NCBI GenBank assembly: GCA_014763835.1 | Contig: JACXUQ010000112.1 | Coordinates: forward strand, 1-5,372 | DNA from: Thiotrichales bacterium | GTDB lineage: Bacteria > Pseudomonadota > Gammaproteobacteria > Thiomicrospirales > Thiomicrospiraceae | Direction: 5' to 3' | Length of the DNA: 5,372 nt | Shown here: in pieces, positions 1 through 5,372 of the stretch | How positions within the stretch are numbered: position 1 is the first letter of the stretch | Layout: each line of letters starts with the position of its first letter | Position numbers and translations under genes: made by a program | The notes under the pieces: model-generated | The model's input: only the letters and a program-made list of their open reading frames with translations | What the model was told of the DNA's origin: nothing | Databases searched by the model: none

Positions 1-173
1 GGATAGAGCTTGAGGCTGTCATTGTTTGCCGCCGCAATGGCCTCCAGCACCTTAGGCGAGGGACCGTAAGGGTTCTCGTTGGTGTTGAGCTTGACCAGAT
101 TGCTGACCTTCGGCTGTTCGCCGGGCACATAAGGGGTAAGTTTGTGAACGATCGGGCTCCAAAACTGACTCAT
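1..173 (-). CDS. hisC: Histidinol-phosphate aminotransferase, N-terminal part (runs off the left edge)
   Basis: This PLP-dependent class I/II aminotransferase converts imidazole-acetol phosphate to histidinol phosphate in cytoplasmic histidine synthesis. Only the first 57 residues plus two bases are present. They begin MSQFWSPIVHKLTPYVPGEQ and continue into KLNTNENPYGPSP, the N-terminal substrate-arm signature of HisC (N-E-N-P-[YF]-G-P-S). The PLP-lysine region lies outside the window. The ATG at 171-173 fits the usual HisC N-terminus, and a weak GTGGA ribosome-binding site lies 7 bases upstream. The gene is divergent from the mutT fusion, with 154 bp between the two starts. Related aminotransferases share this fold, but the N-terminal motif strongly favours HisC. 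Whether it is the only hisC copy in the genome cannot be told from here. Confidence 0.9.
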   Translation of the reverse strand, partial: MSQFWSPIVHKLTPYVPGEQPKVSNLVKLNTNENPYGPSPKVLEAIAAANNDSLKLY

Positions 174-234
174 AGCGTGATCCACTGTAATTAGATGAAA
201 TGAGCTGTATTTTAACCCAAGCCGCCCGGGAAGG

Positions 235-265
235 TTGAGTTCTCTAACCTGGCTTAGGCTAAAAT
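235..265 (+). promoter_or_regulatory. Candidate sigma70-type promoter for the mutT fusion gene
   Basis: A -35-like TTGAGT at 235-240 and a -10-like TAAAAT at 260-265 are separated by 19 bp, longer than the ideal 17. The -10 box lies in the A+T-rich stretch CTAAAATAATC. Transcription would start near 272, inside or at the foot of the hairpin described at 268-306. No convincing consensus promoter was found for the divergent hisC; the best minus-strand -10 is TAAAAT at 209-214, without a good -35. This is a sequence match only. Confidence 0.35.
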
Positions 266-267
266 AA

Positions 268-306
268 TCTGAACTTATGCGGCCTACCCGGCCTGTTCGG
301 ATTTTT
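268..306 (+). terminator. Terminator-like hairpin with T-run in the mutT leader (possible attenuator or decayed terminator)
   Basis: TCTGAAC (268-274) pairs with GTTCGGA (295-301), with one G-T wobble. Inside it, GGCC (281-284) pairs with GGCC (290-293) around a TACCC loop, leaving a six-base bulge on the left side. Five T residues (302-306) follow directly, as in an intrinsic terminator reading toward mutT, and the mutT start is only 21 bases further on. The right arm shares 14 bases with the real terminator after mutT. It could be an attenuator, a decayed terminator copy, or chance. If transcription starts near 272 the outer stem would be partly missing from the RNA. Confidence 0.35.
285..298 (+). 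repeat. 14-nt direct repeat of the downstream terminator's right arm
   Basis: TACCCGGCCTGTTC at 285-298 is identical to 1339-1352, the right arm of the mutT/coaE terminator, and is therefore exactly complementary to its left arm at 1315-1328. In both places a T5 run follows within a few bases. The two copies flank the mutT fusion gene. Origin and function are unknown. Confidence 0.8.
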
Positions 307-327
307 AGAAGAGATTGAAGGAAGACT

Positions 328-1287
328 ATGCAGCAGGAAACCATCAAGTGGATTGACGTGGCGATAGGGGTGTTGCGCAAACAGGATAAGGTCTGTTTGA
401 CGCAGCGCCAGGCGCATCAGCATCTGGCGGATTTCTGGGAATTTCCCGGCGGTAAAATCGAAGCGGGTGAAAGCGTTGAAACCGCTTTAAAACGCGAGTT
501 CCACGAGGAGATTGGTGTGGAAACTGGTGGCTGGCAGAAACGCATTATTGTGCCGTGGAGGTACGAAAAGGTGGCGGTGCGGCTGCATGTTTATGAAACG
601 TCACAGTTCAGTGGTGAAGCGCACGGCAAAGAAGGGCAGGCGTTGCAATGGTGCGCGCTGGACGATCTGGCGGAAGTGAACTTTCCCGAAGCCAATCGCG
701 GCATAGTGCAAGCCTTGTTGTTGCCGGATATTTACATGAGTGTCGGTGATTTTATTGACCACGAAGACGCCTTGGCCCGTTTTGAAACGGCATTGCAAAA
801 CGGCGTGCGTCTGGCGCAGTTGAAAGCCAAAGGTATCGACGATGCCAGCTTTGAAGCACTGGCCAACGACATGGCCGAACTGGCGCATTTGCATGGCGCC
901 AAGCTGTTGTTGAATGCCGATCCGGCGTGGCTGGAAAAGGTGCCGCTCGCCGCGGGTATTCAGCTTTCGTCCAAACAGGCGGGAGCTTATTCAAGCCGAC
1001 CTGTTCCTAAGGATAAATTATTGGCAGTGTCGGTGCATGATCTGTCACAGGCACAGGCGGCGTTGCAGTTGCAGGCGGATTTTTTGACGCTTTCGCCGAT
1101 TAAGGTGACGGCGGCGCATCCCGATTTGGCCGCTTTGGGTTGGGATGGCATGCGCGATTTGATTGAACAGCTTCCCGTTCCCGTCTATGCCTTGGGTGGC
1201 ATGAAAATGAGTGATAAGGAAGAGGCTAAAGCGCACGGCGCACAGGGCGTGGCGCTGACCAAGGGGGCTTGGCCGGATTCCGTTTAA
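328..1287 (+). CDS. mutT: MutT-type Nudix hydrolase fused to a ThiE/TenI-like domain
   Basis: The N-terminal half (about residues 7-130) is a MutT-like Nudix domain, expected to hydrolyse 8-oxo-dGTP to the monophosphate and so prevent A:T to C:G mutations. The Nudix box is complete: G42, E48, R56-E57, E60-E61 and G63. The preceding WEFPGGKIE segment, R27 and N123 (in PEANRGIV) match positions that E. coli MutT uses for substrate recognition. The C-terminal half (about 135-315) resembles the thiamine-phosphate synthase/TenI barrel, with QLKAK (164-168), SVHD (235-238), LSPIKVT (255-261) and ALGGM (288-292). Several ThiE catalytic positions differ, so TMP synthase activity is doubtful. This fusion is common in gammaproteobacteria. 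The ATG has a good AAGGAAG ribosome-binding site at 318-324. The gene appears monocistronic, bounded by divergent hisC and a terminator. Confidence 0.92.
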   Translation: MQQETIKWIDVAIGVLRKQDKVCLTQRQAHQHLADFWEFPGGKIEAGESVETALKREFHEEIGVETGGWQKRIIVPWRYEKVAVRLHVYETSQFSGEAHGKEGQALQWCALDDLAEVNFPEANRGIVQALLLPDIYMSVGDFIDHEDALARFETALQNGVRLAQLKAKGIDDASFEALANDMAELAHLHGAKLLLNADPAWLEKVPLAAGIQLSSKQAGAYSSRPVPKDKLLAVSVHDLSQAQAALQLQADFLTLSPIKVTAAHPDLAALGWDGMRDLIEQLPVPVYALGGMKMSDKEEAKAHGAQGVALTKGAWPDSV

Positions 1288-1303
1288 ACGCGTTTGTTTG
1301 CGT

Positions 1304-1359
1304 CAAAAAGAACTGAACAGGCCGGGTAGGTATAAACTTACCCGGCCTGTTCAGTTTTT
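1304..1359. terminator. Bidirectional intrinsic terminator between mutT and coaE
   Basis: An 18-base perfect inverted repeat (1311-1328 and 1339-1356) encloses a 10-base loop, GGTATAAACT. On the plus strand the stem runs into T residues at 1355-1359. On the minus strand the complement of the A-run 1305-1309 gives CTTTTTG after the stem. It starts 23 bases after the mutT stop codon and lies about 20 bases beyond the coaE stop codon, so it can end both convergent transcripts. The long G+C-rich stem makes this a confident call. Confidence 0.95.
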
Positions 1360-1378
1360 GAAAGGCGTTTTAAACCGA

Positions 1379-2020
1379 TTAGCCGGTGAGGTTAAACCTA
1401 AACCATGCGGGCAAATGGGTGCTGAGTTGCTGCTGCAACGCTTGCTGGTCACCGCTGTTATCGATAACGCGGTCGGCCCAGCGTAAGCGTTGTTGGCGGC
1501 TCGCCTGCTGCTTCATTATGGATTGAATCTGTGCAGAGGTCTGGCCGTCACGTTGGCTGGCGCGCGTCAGTTGTGTGGCTTCGTCACAGTCCACTACCCA
1601 GATTTCATCGAGATAGTCAGGCTTGTTGTCTTGCATTGTTTCCACCAGAAGCGGAATGGCGACGACAATCGCCGCGATAGGTTCACCTTTTCGCCAACGC
1701 TGTTGACAGGCTTCAATCTGCGCCAGCATGGTTTGGCGTATCAATGGATGGAGAATCGCTTCCAGTTGTTGCTTTTTGACCGGGTCGGCAAAGATTGTGG
1801 CGCGCAGTTTGGCGCGGTCGAGTTCACCCTGAGCAGTCAAATAGTCCTCGCCGAATTCGGCGATGAGGCGGCGCAACCCTGCGCTGTGAGGCTGCACCAC
1901 TTCGCGGGCGATCTGGTCGGTATCGATAATGGCGGCATGGTGCTGCGCCAGCAGGGTGCAGACCGTGCTTTTGCCGCTGCCGATGCCGCCGGTCAAAGCG
2001 ATGACTTTGAGCCTTTTCAT
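1379..2020 (-). CDS. coaE: Dephospho-CoA kinase
   Basis: CoaE phosphorylates the 3'-hydroxyl of the ribose of dephospho-CoA with ATP, the last step of coenzyme A synthesis, in the cytoplasm. The 213-residue length is typical. The Walker A loop is GGIGSGKST (11-19). IDTDQIAREVV (32-42) carries the DxD acid pair, HPLIR (91-95) and IPLLVE (122-127) are family motifs, and RDGQTSAQIQSIMKQQASRQ followed by RLRWADRVIDN is the usual lid and C-terminal signature. The start codon overlaps the end of the GGDEF-EAL gene as ATGA, and no clear Shine-Dalgarno sequence precedes it, so translation is probably coupled to that gene. In many gammaproteobacteria coaE sits with pilD, zapD, yacG and mutT. Here only mutT remains nearby, in convergent orientation. 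Confidence 0.97.
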   Translation of the reverse strand: MKRLKVIALTGGIGSGKSTVCTLLAQHHAAIIDTDQIAREVVQPHSAGLRRLIAEFGEDYLTAQGELDRAKLRATIFADPVKKQQLEAILHPLIRQTMLAQIEACQQRWRKGEPIAAIVVAIPLLVETMQDNKPDYLDEIWVVDCDEATQLTRASQRDGQTSAQIQSIMKQQASRQQRLRWADRVIDNSGDQQALQQQLSTHLPAWFRFNLTG

Positions 2021-4266
2021 GGCAATTGCAGGGCAGGCGGTGAGATGAATTGGGGAGAGGGTTTGCCGAGCAGATAACCCTGTATGTGAGTGGCGCCGGC
2101 CAGACGGGCCTGCTCGAGCATATGGCTGTCTTCGATCCCCTCCATCACCAGATCGAATCCCGCCTGAATAATCATTTCGGCGGTCGCCATGATGATCTGC
2201 TGGGTTTTGCTGTCGGAGCCGAGGGCGCGGCTCATCGACATGTCGAATTTGATGATATCAACCGGCATGCTGGCCAAATAGCGGATTGACGAGTAACCGC
2301 TGCCGAAATCGTCCAGTGCGATTTTGAAGCCTTGGTGGCGCAGTTTGTTGAGCACCTTCTGGGCGTATTCGATGTGGTCAATCAGCACGTTTTCGGTAAT
2401 TTCAATAACCACTTTATAGCGTTGCAATAGCGGCACGAACGGCTCGAACAGCGAAACCAGGTTGGGCTGCAGCAGGGTTTTGCCGGAGAGGTTGATGGAG
2501 AGCCCGCTGTGCTCGGGCAGTTGTCCGCTTTTTAATACTTCGAATGCCGCCAGTATCACCTGCTGGTCGATCTCGACTTCCAGGCGGCGGCGTTCGATGA
2601 CCTTGAAAATTTCGTAAGGCTGAATCAGGCCCTCTTCACCCTCAATACGCAGCAGGGCTTCGTAGTAGAAGGTTGGGTTGTTCAGCGCAACGATGGGCTG
2701 GAAATGCAACTGAATGTGTTTGCCGGTATGGGCGCTGGCCACCACGCGGTTGATGACTTTGTTGGAAACCAGGGCGCTGGCTTCGGTTTCGAGCATGAGG
2801 TTGTAAGTCTGAATTTTGCTGGTATGCGACTGTTTGGCCTTGTACATGGCAATGTCGGCCTGTCTGGGCAGGTTGGTCAGAAAGTCCTCTTTTTGCGTGG
2901 CGAGACTGCTAATGCCGATGCTGAAGGTAATTTTTTCCTTAATGCCGATGCTCTGGAACGGATAGTCGCTCAACGCGGCCAGACATTTTTCGGCGGTCTC
3001 CAGAATCTCCTTTTTGTTGCGGTGTTGGATAATCACGGCAAACTCATCGCCGCCGATCCGGTACGCCGGGCTTTCCAGCGGCAGCGCCTGCTGGATGACT
3101 TTGGCGGAGATGCGGATGACTTCGTCGCCGATTTCATGGCCGTAGGTGTCGTTGAGAGCTTTGAAGAAGTCGCAGTCAAATAGCATGAAGGCGGTGGGGA
3201 TGGGGTGTTTGTGATAGTTCTGGATGACTTCGTTCCAGGCCTCGTCAAAGGCGCGACGATTGTAGATATTGGTTAAGGGGTCGCGCCGCGCCTGCTCCCA
3301 GACAATCAGGTTCTGCTGATCGAGCTGGGTCTGGGTCTGTTGCAGGTTGTGATGGAATTCGAAGAGCGTCTCTTTGAACTCTTCGAGCTCCTTGAGCCAG
3401 AAAGTTTCGGCGGGAGGGCGCTGTTCGCTATTGGGGTTGGCTTTGAGATTGTGCAGGTAGTTTGAGAGCGTGATCAGCGGCGAGCGCATGAGCTTGTTGA
3501 GCAGCAGCATGACCATGCCGGCCACCAACGCCAGCGTGACGATGAGTTCGAGGATGAATTTCTGGATCAGTTCCCACAAATAGGCGTTGACCGGGTTTTC
3601 TACCGCTTTGAACTGGATGTGGTCGATCACCGATTCGGTTGATAGCGAGGAGGCCGGCTCAAACATCAGCGAGTTTTTGTCCAGATAGAAAAACTGGTTC
3701 TGTTTGAAGAGGGCTTGTTTGATGTCGAGTGCCAGGCCGATATATCCAAGGAGCTCTTGATTGTCGCGTTGGTAAATTGGATGAAAAACCACCACATAGG
3801 GCAAATGGTTGCGGGAAAATTTCAGACTAACTTTGGGAAGCGTGTCGATGTGCTCCGGTAGCAGACTGTCCAGATCGCTCTGCGGCGAGGCCGGCGCCAG
3901 CAGGCTTCCCTTGCTGTTATAGAGTTCGATTTCTTGGTAGTAGGGTTGGAAATAGGTGCTCTCCTTAAGGCGTTCGTCGTGCCAGAAGAAGTAATAGCTC
4001 GGGTTGTGCATTTGCTGGTGAACTTCATCCCAGTCGGCCAAGGTCTGCAATTGTTCGTAGGTGGTGTCGAGCGTGTGATTGAGCGCTTTAAAGAGTTCCT
4101 GCTGGGCCTCTTTCTGCGTTTGCTGCAGCACCGACGCCTGCAATGCCTGACCCTCTTTATAAAAGGACCAGATCATCAGCGATAGTAGCAGGGTTCCAAT
4201 GGTTAAAAACGAGACGAAATAGAAGTGGCTTGGCTGTGTGAGTTTTAATGTATATTTTGTTTTCAC
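2017..4266 (-). CDS. Membrane-bound sensor GGDEF-EAL protein (c-di-GMP synthase/phosphodiesterase)
   Basis: This 749-residue protein should make and/or break down the second messenger c-di-GMP at the inner membrane. A membrane segment (about 15-35) is followed by a periplasmic region (about 36-232) whose LADWDEV (76-82) and later ELYNSKGSLL resemble CHASE4 sensors. A second membrane segment spans about 236-257, then a HAMP-like stretch and a coiled-coil linker (about 260-325). The GGDEF domain (about 327-488) has D364, N372, D373 and an intact GGDEF (405-409). The inhibitory RxxD site is replaced by PLES (396-399). The EAL domain (about 503-740) keeps E536-A-L, N592, EITE (622-625), D652-D653, K673, E709 and Q729, so phosphodiesterase activity is likely. 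The start is GTG, the only plausible start after the in-frame stop codons 18 bases upstream, with no clear ribosome-binding site. It lies 21 bases after the hydrolase gene and overlaps coaE by four bases. The CHASE4 assignment is tentative; the catalytic domains are certain. Confidence 0.93.
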   Translation of the reverse strand: MKTKYTLKLTQPSHFYFVSFLTIGTLLLSLMIWSFYKEGQALQASVLQQTQKEAQQELFKALNHTLDTTYEQLQTLADWDEVHQQMHNPSYYFFWHDERLKESTYFQPYYQEIELYNSKGSLLAPASPQSDLDSLLPEHIDTLPKVSLKFSRNHLPYVVVFHPIYQRDNQELLGYIGLALDIKQALFKQNQFFYLDKNSLMFEPASSLSTESVIDHIQFKAVENPVNAYLWELIQKFILELIVTLALVAGMVMLLLNKLMRSPLITLSNYLHNLKANPNSEQRPPAETFWLKELEEFKETLFEFHHNLQQTQTQLDQQNLIVWEQARRDPLTNIYNRRAFDEAWNEVIQNYHKHPIPTAFMLFDCDFFKALNDTYGHEIGDEVIRISAKVIQQALPLESPAYRIGGDEFAVIIQHRNKKEILETAEKCLAALSDYPFQSIGIKEKITFSIGISSLATQKEDFLTNLPRQADIAMYKAKQSHTSKIQTYNLMLETEASALVSNKVINRVVASAHTGKHIQLHFQPIVALNNPTFYYEALLRIEGEEGLIQPYEIFKVIERRRLEVEIDQQVILAAFEVLKSGQLPEHSGLSINLSGKTLLQPNLVSLFEPFVPLLQRYKVVIEITENVLIDHIEYAQKVLNKLRHQGFKIALDDFGSGYSSIRYLASMPVDIIKFDMSMSRALGSDSKTQQIIMATAEMIIQAGFDLVMEGIEDSHMLEQARLAGATHIQGYLLGKPSPQFISPPALQLP

Positions 4267-4287
4267 AGAGTGCCCGGAACGTGGTTA

Positions 4288-5169
4288 TTAAAAGTGTTGG
4301 CCAAGAATTTTAATGAGCTGTTCTTGTAGGTCAAATTCATATTCGCTGGAGAAGAAGTGGTTGGCGCCTTCCACTAAAATCAGGTGGGTAGAGGTGTTTT
4401 TAAGTTCGTCCAACCAGTTCAATCCAACGTCTTGATAGCGCTTGTCTGCACTTCCCATGAGAGTATAAGAGGGAATGGTTAAATTGGAAAGCTGTTTGAG
4501 GATATAGGAACGATCCAGTTTTTGGTAGGAGAGAAAGCTCTCCGGGGTGGCGTAATAGTCTTTTTTGCAGAAAAGAAAGCTGTATTTATGTGGGGTGAGT
4601 TTGTTGTCTTTGATGGCTTGCGCTGCATAGGCAATATCTAACGGCTGTGTACCCAATTCAGGGCCATTCAGATAGAACAGGCTCGTAAAAATGGCTAATT
4701 TGATTGCCGGGTCCTGTTGTTGTTCCAGATAGGCCAGAAGCTCCTGGCTGCCGCTGGAATGGCCTACAAGGACGATCTCCTGATAACCTTTCTGCTTCAG
4801 CCAGGCGATCCAGGCTTGAATTTCGTTGATGTCGTCCTGCAAGGTATGAGTGTGGATGGAATTGCACTTAACCGATTGCTTGCGCAGGTTGATATTCAAA
4901 GTAAGTGTCGGGCTGAGTGTGGCGTAGCCGCTTTCTTGCATGGCGTTGGCCATGGATTTGACGGTATGGAACTGATTGGTGGTTAGAAATCCGTGCAAAA
5001 TAAGCACGGCAGGTTTGCTTGCCTCGCCTTTCAAAAATTCGGCCTCGGCTTTCAGATCATGACCGGGAATCGTATGGGTGACGACCTGTGCAAACGCGGA
5101 AACGGAGAGCGACGCAAGCAAAACCGCAATCAGTTGGATGGTTCTGAGGAAGTTTATCGGTTGAGACAT
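4288..5169 (-). CDS. Exported alpha/beta-fold hydrolase, substrate unknown
   Basis: This 293-residue protein has the marks of a serine hydrolase of the alpha/beta fold. HGF (59-61) follows a hydrophobic strand as the oxyanion-hole element, GHSSG (136-140) is the nucleophile elbow with S138, and D242 (in GSADKRY) and H271 (in GANHFF) are the likely acid and base. A signal peptide is clear: a basic start (R9), a hydrophobic core (about 11-23) and AFA before Q28 as the cleavage site, so the mature enzyme is probably periplasmic or secreted. The ATG at 5169 is chosen because AAGGCG stands 6 bases before it and the signal peptide begins there. An in-frame ATG at 5289 would add 40 residues that mask the signal. 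It ends with tandem TAA codons, 21 bases before the GGDEF-EAL gene. Esterase, lipase or peptidase activity cannot be told apart. Two cysteines (102, 201) might form a disulfide. Confidence 0.85.
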   Translation of the reverse strand: MSQPINFLRTIQLIAVLLASLSVSAFAQVVTHTIPGHDLKAEAEFLKGEASKPAVLILHGFLTTNQFHTVKSMANAMQESGYATLSPTLTLNINLRKQSVKCNSIHTHTLQDDINEIQAWIAWLKQKGYQEIVLVGHSSGSQELLAYLEQQQDPAIKLAIFTSLFYLNGPELGTQPLDIAYAAQAIKDNKLTPHKYSFLFCKKDYYATPESFLSYQKLDRSYILKQLSNLTIPSYTLMGSADKRYQDVGLNWLDELKNTSTHLILVEGANHFFSSEYEFDLQEQLIKILGQHF

Positions 5170-5173
5170 GTGT

Positions 5174-5179
5174 CGCCTT
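5174..5179 (-). promoter_or_regulatory. Ribosome-binding site that sets the hydrolase start
   Basis: The minus strand reads AAAAGGCGACACATG, which puts AAGG 6 bases plus two partial matches (CG) before the ATG at 5169. No comparable site precedes the upstream in-frame ATG at 5289. This supports the shorter protein with an N-terminal signal peptide. Confidence 0.7.
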
Positions 5180-5206
5180 TTAACTACGAATTCTAGGGTT
5201 GGGTAA

Positions 5207-5235
5207 AGATTAGCAGAACTTCCAATGCAGGTAAA
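5207..5235 (-). promoter_or_regulatory. Candidate promoter of the hydrolase/GGDEF-EAL/coaE operon
   Basis: On the minus strand TTTACC (5235-5230) and TAATCT (5212-5207) are separated by 17 bases, and the -10 is preceded by TGC, giving an extended -10 form. Transcription would begin near 5200, about 30 bases before the hydrolase start. The match to consensus is moderate (four of six at -35, three of six at -10, plus the TG). The rest of the A+T-rich gap could hold other promoters. Confidence 0.4.
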
Positions 5236-5338
5236 CAGTTTAGGAAATAGTATTTCTTTTTGGGGGTAATTACTTAGAGAGCTTTGCACGAGATGGCTAC
5301 ACGAATAAAAATGGTTAAAAATAGCCTGATTTTTGTTG

Positions 5339-5366
5339 AAAAACTTGCTAATAGCGAGCTATTAGC
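5339..5366 (-). terminator. Hairpin plus T-run, possible terminator of a gene beyond the right edge
   Basis: GCTAATAGC (5347-5355) and GCTATTAGC (5358-5366) form a perfect 9-base inverted repeat with a 2-base centre (in RNA, more likely an 8-bp stem with a 4-base loop). On the minus strand the sequence after the stem is AAGTTTTT (5346-5339), as in an intrinsic terminator ending a leftward transcript that enters from the right. The stem is A+T-rich and the T-run is offset by three bases, so the terminator would be modest. A palindromic operator is the alternative. Confidence 0.45.
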
Positions 5367-5372
5367 TGCGTT

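Noticed and set aside
209..237. hisC promoter with TAAAAT at 209-214 on the minus strand
   Set aside because: No acceptable -35 box was found at 16-18 bases spacing, so it is mentioned only as the best available -10.
1490..2077. 195-codon open frame on the plus strand opposite coaE
   Set aside because: It lies almost wholly antisense to a confident coaE, has no recognisable domain or ribosome-binding site, and its composition is what a shadow frame would give.
2704..3183. 159-codon open frame on the plus strand opposite the GGDEF region
   Set aside because: It is antisense to well-conserved GGDEF/EAL coding sequence, and its repetitive G, F, A and V content is typical of a complementary-strand shadow.
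5237..5262. Short inverted repeat GAAAT-AGT-ATTTC followed by T residues on the plus strand
   Set aside because: The stem has five base pairs, nearly all A-T, and no plus-strand gene precedes it to be terminated.
5170..5289. Longer hydrolase reading frame starting at the ATG at 5289 (40 extra residues)
   Set aside because: The extension hides a clear signal peptide, has no ribosome-binding site, and spans the A+T-rich region with the best promoter. The ATG at 5169 has AAGG at good spacing.
5316..5335. AAAAAT/ATTTTT inverted repeat in the upstream region
   Set aside because: A six-base A/T-only match is expected by chance in such A+T-rich DNA.

Overview
The window looks like chromosomal DNA from a gammaproteobacterium. 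The MutT-ThiE/TenI-like fusion lying next to coaE is a pairing common in that class, and the visible HisC N-terminus resembles gammaproteobacterial forms. A sulfur-oxidiser of the Thiomicrospira kind is possible, but the sequence alone does not prove it. I see no tRNA, rRNA, CRISPR array, insertion sequence or phage gene.

Layout, left to right. (1) The first 57 codons of hisC (minus strand) run off the left edge. (2) A 154-bp divergent intergenic region holds a candidate promoter for the rightward gene and a terminator-like hairpin in its leader. (3) A rightward gene encodes a 319-residue fusion of a MutT-type Nudix hydrolase and a ThiE/TenI-like barrel. (4) A strong, nearly symmetrical terminator with 18-bp arms sits between this gene and the convergent coaE and can serve both. 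(5) Three minus-strand genes read, in transcription order, exported alpha/beta hydrolase, membrane-bound GGDEF-EAL protein, then coaE. The gaps are 21 bp and then a 4-base ATGA overlap, so this is very probably one operon. (6) The right-hand 200 bp are A+T-rich, with a candidate promoter for the operon and a further hairpin plus T-run that could end a gene lying beyond the window.

How the genes may work together. MutT (nucleotide-pool sanitation) and CoaE (last step of CoA synthesis) are housekeeping functions. The GGDEF-EAL protein appears to be a two-way c-di-GMP enzyme: catalytic motifs of both domains are present, the inhibitory I-site is absent, and a periplasmic sensor region resembling CHASE4 lies between two membrane segments. 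The gene before it encodes a hydrolase with a clear signal peptide, so both products would face the periplasm. A reasonable but unproven idea is that the hydrolase makes or removes the signal sensed by the GGDEF-EAL protein. Tight coupling of coaE to this signalling gene is the most unusual feature of the organisation.

No clearly new system is visible. The points most worth checking are the hydrolase/c-di-GMP sensor/coaE operon, the 14-nt terminator arm repeated in the mutT leader, and the altered active site of the ThiE/TenI-like domain.
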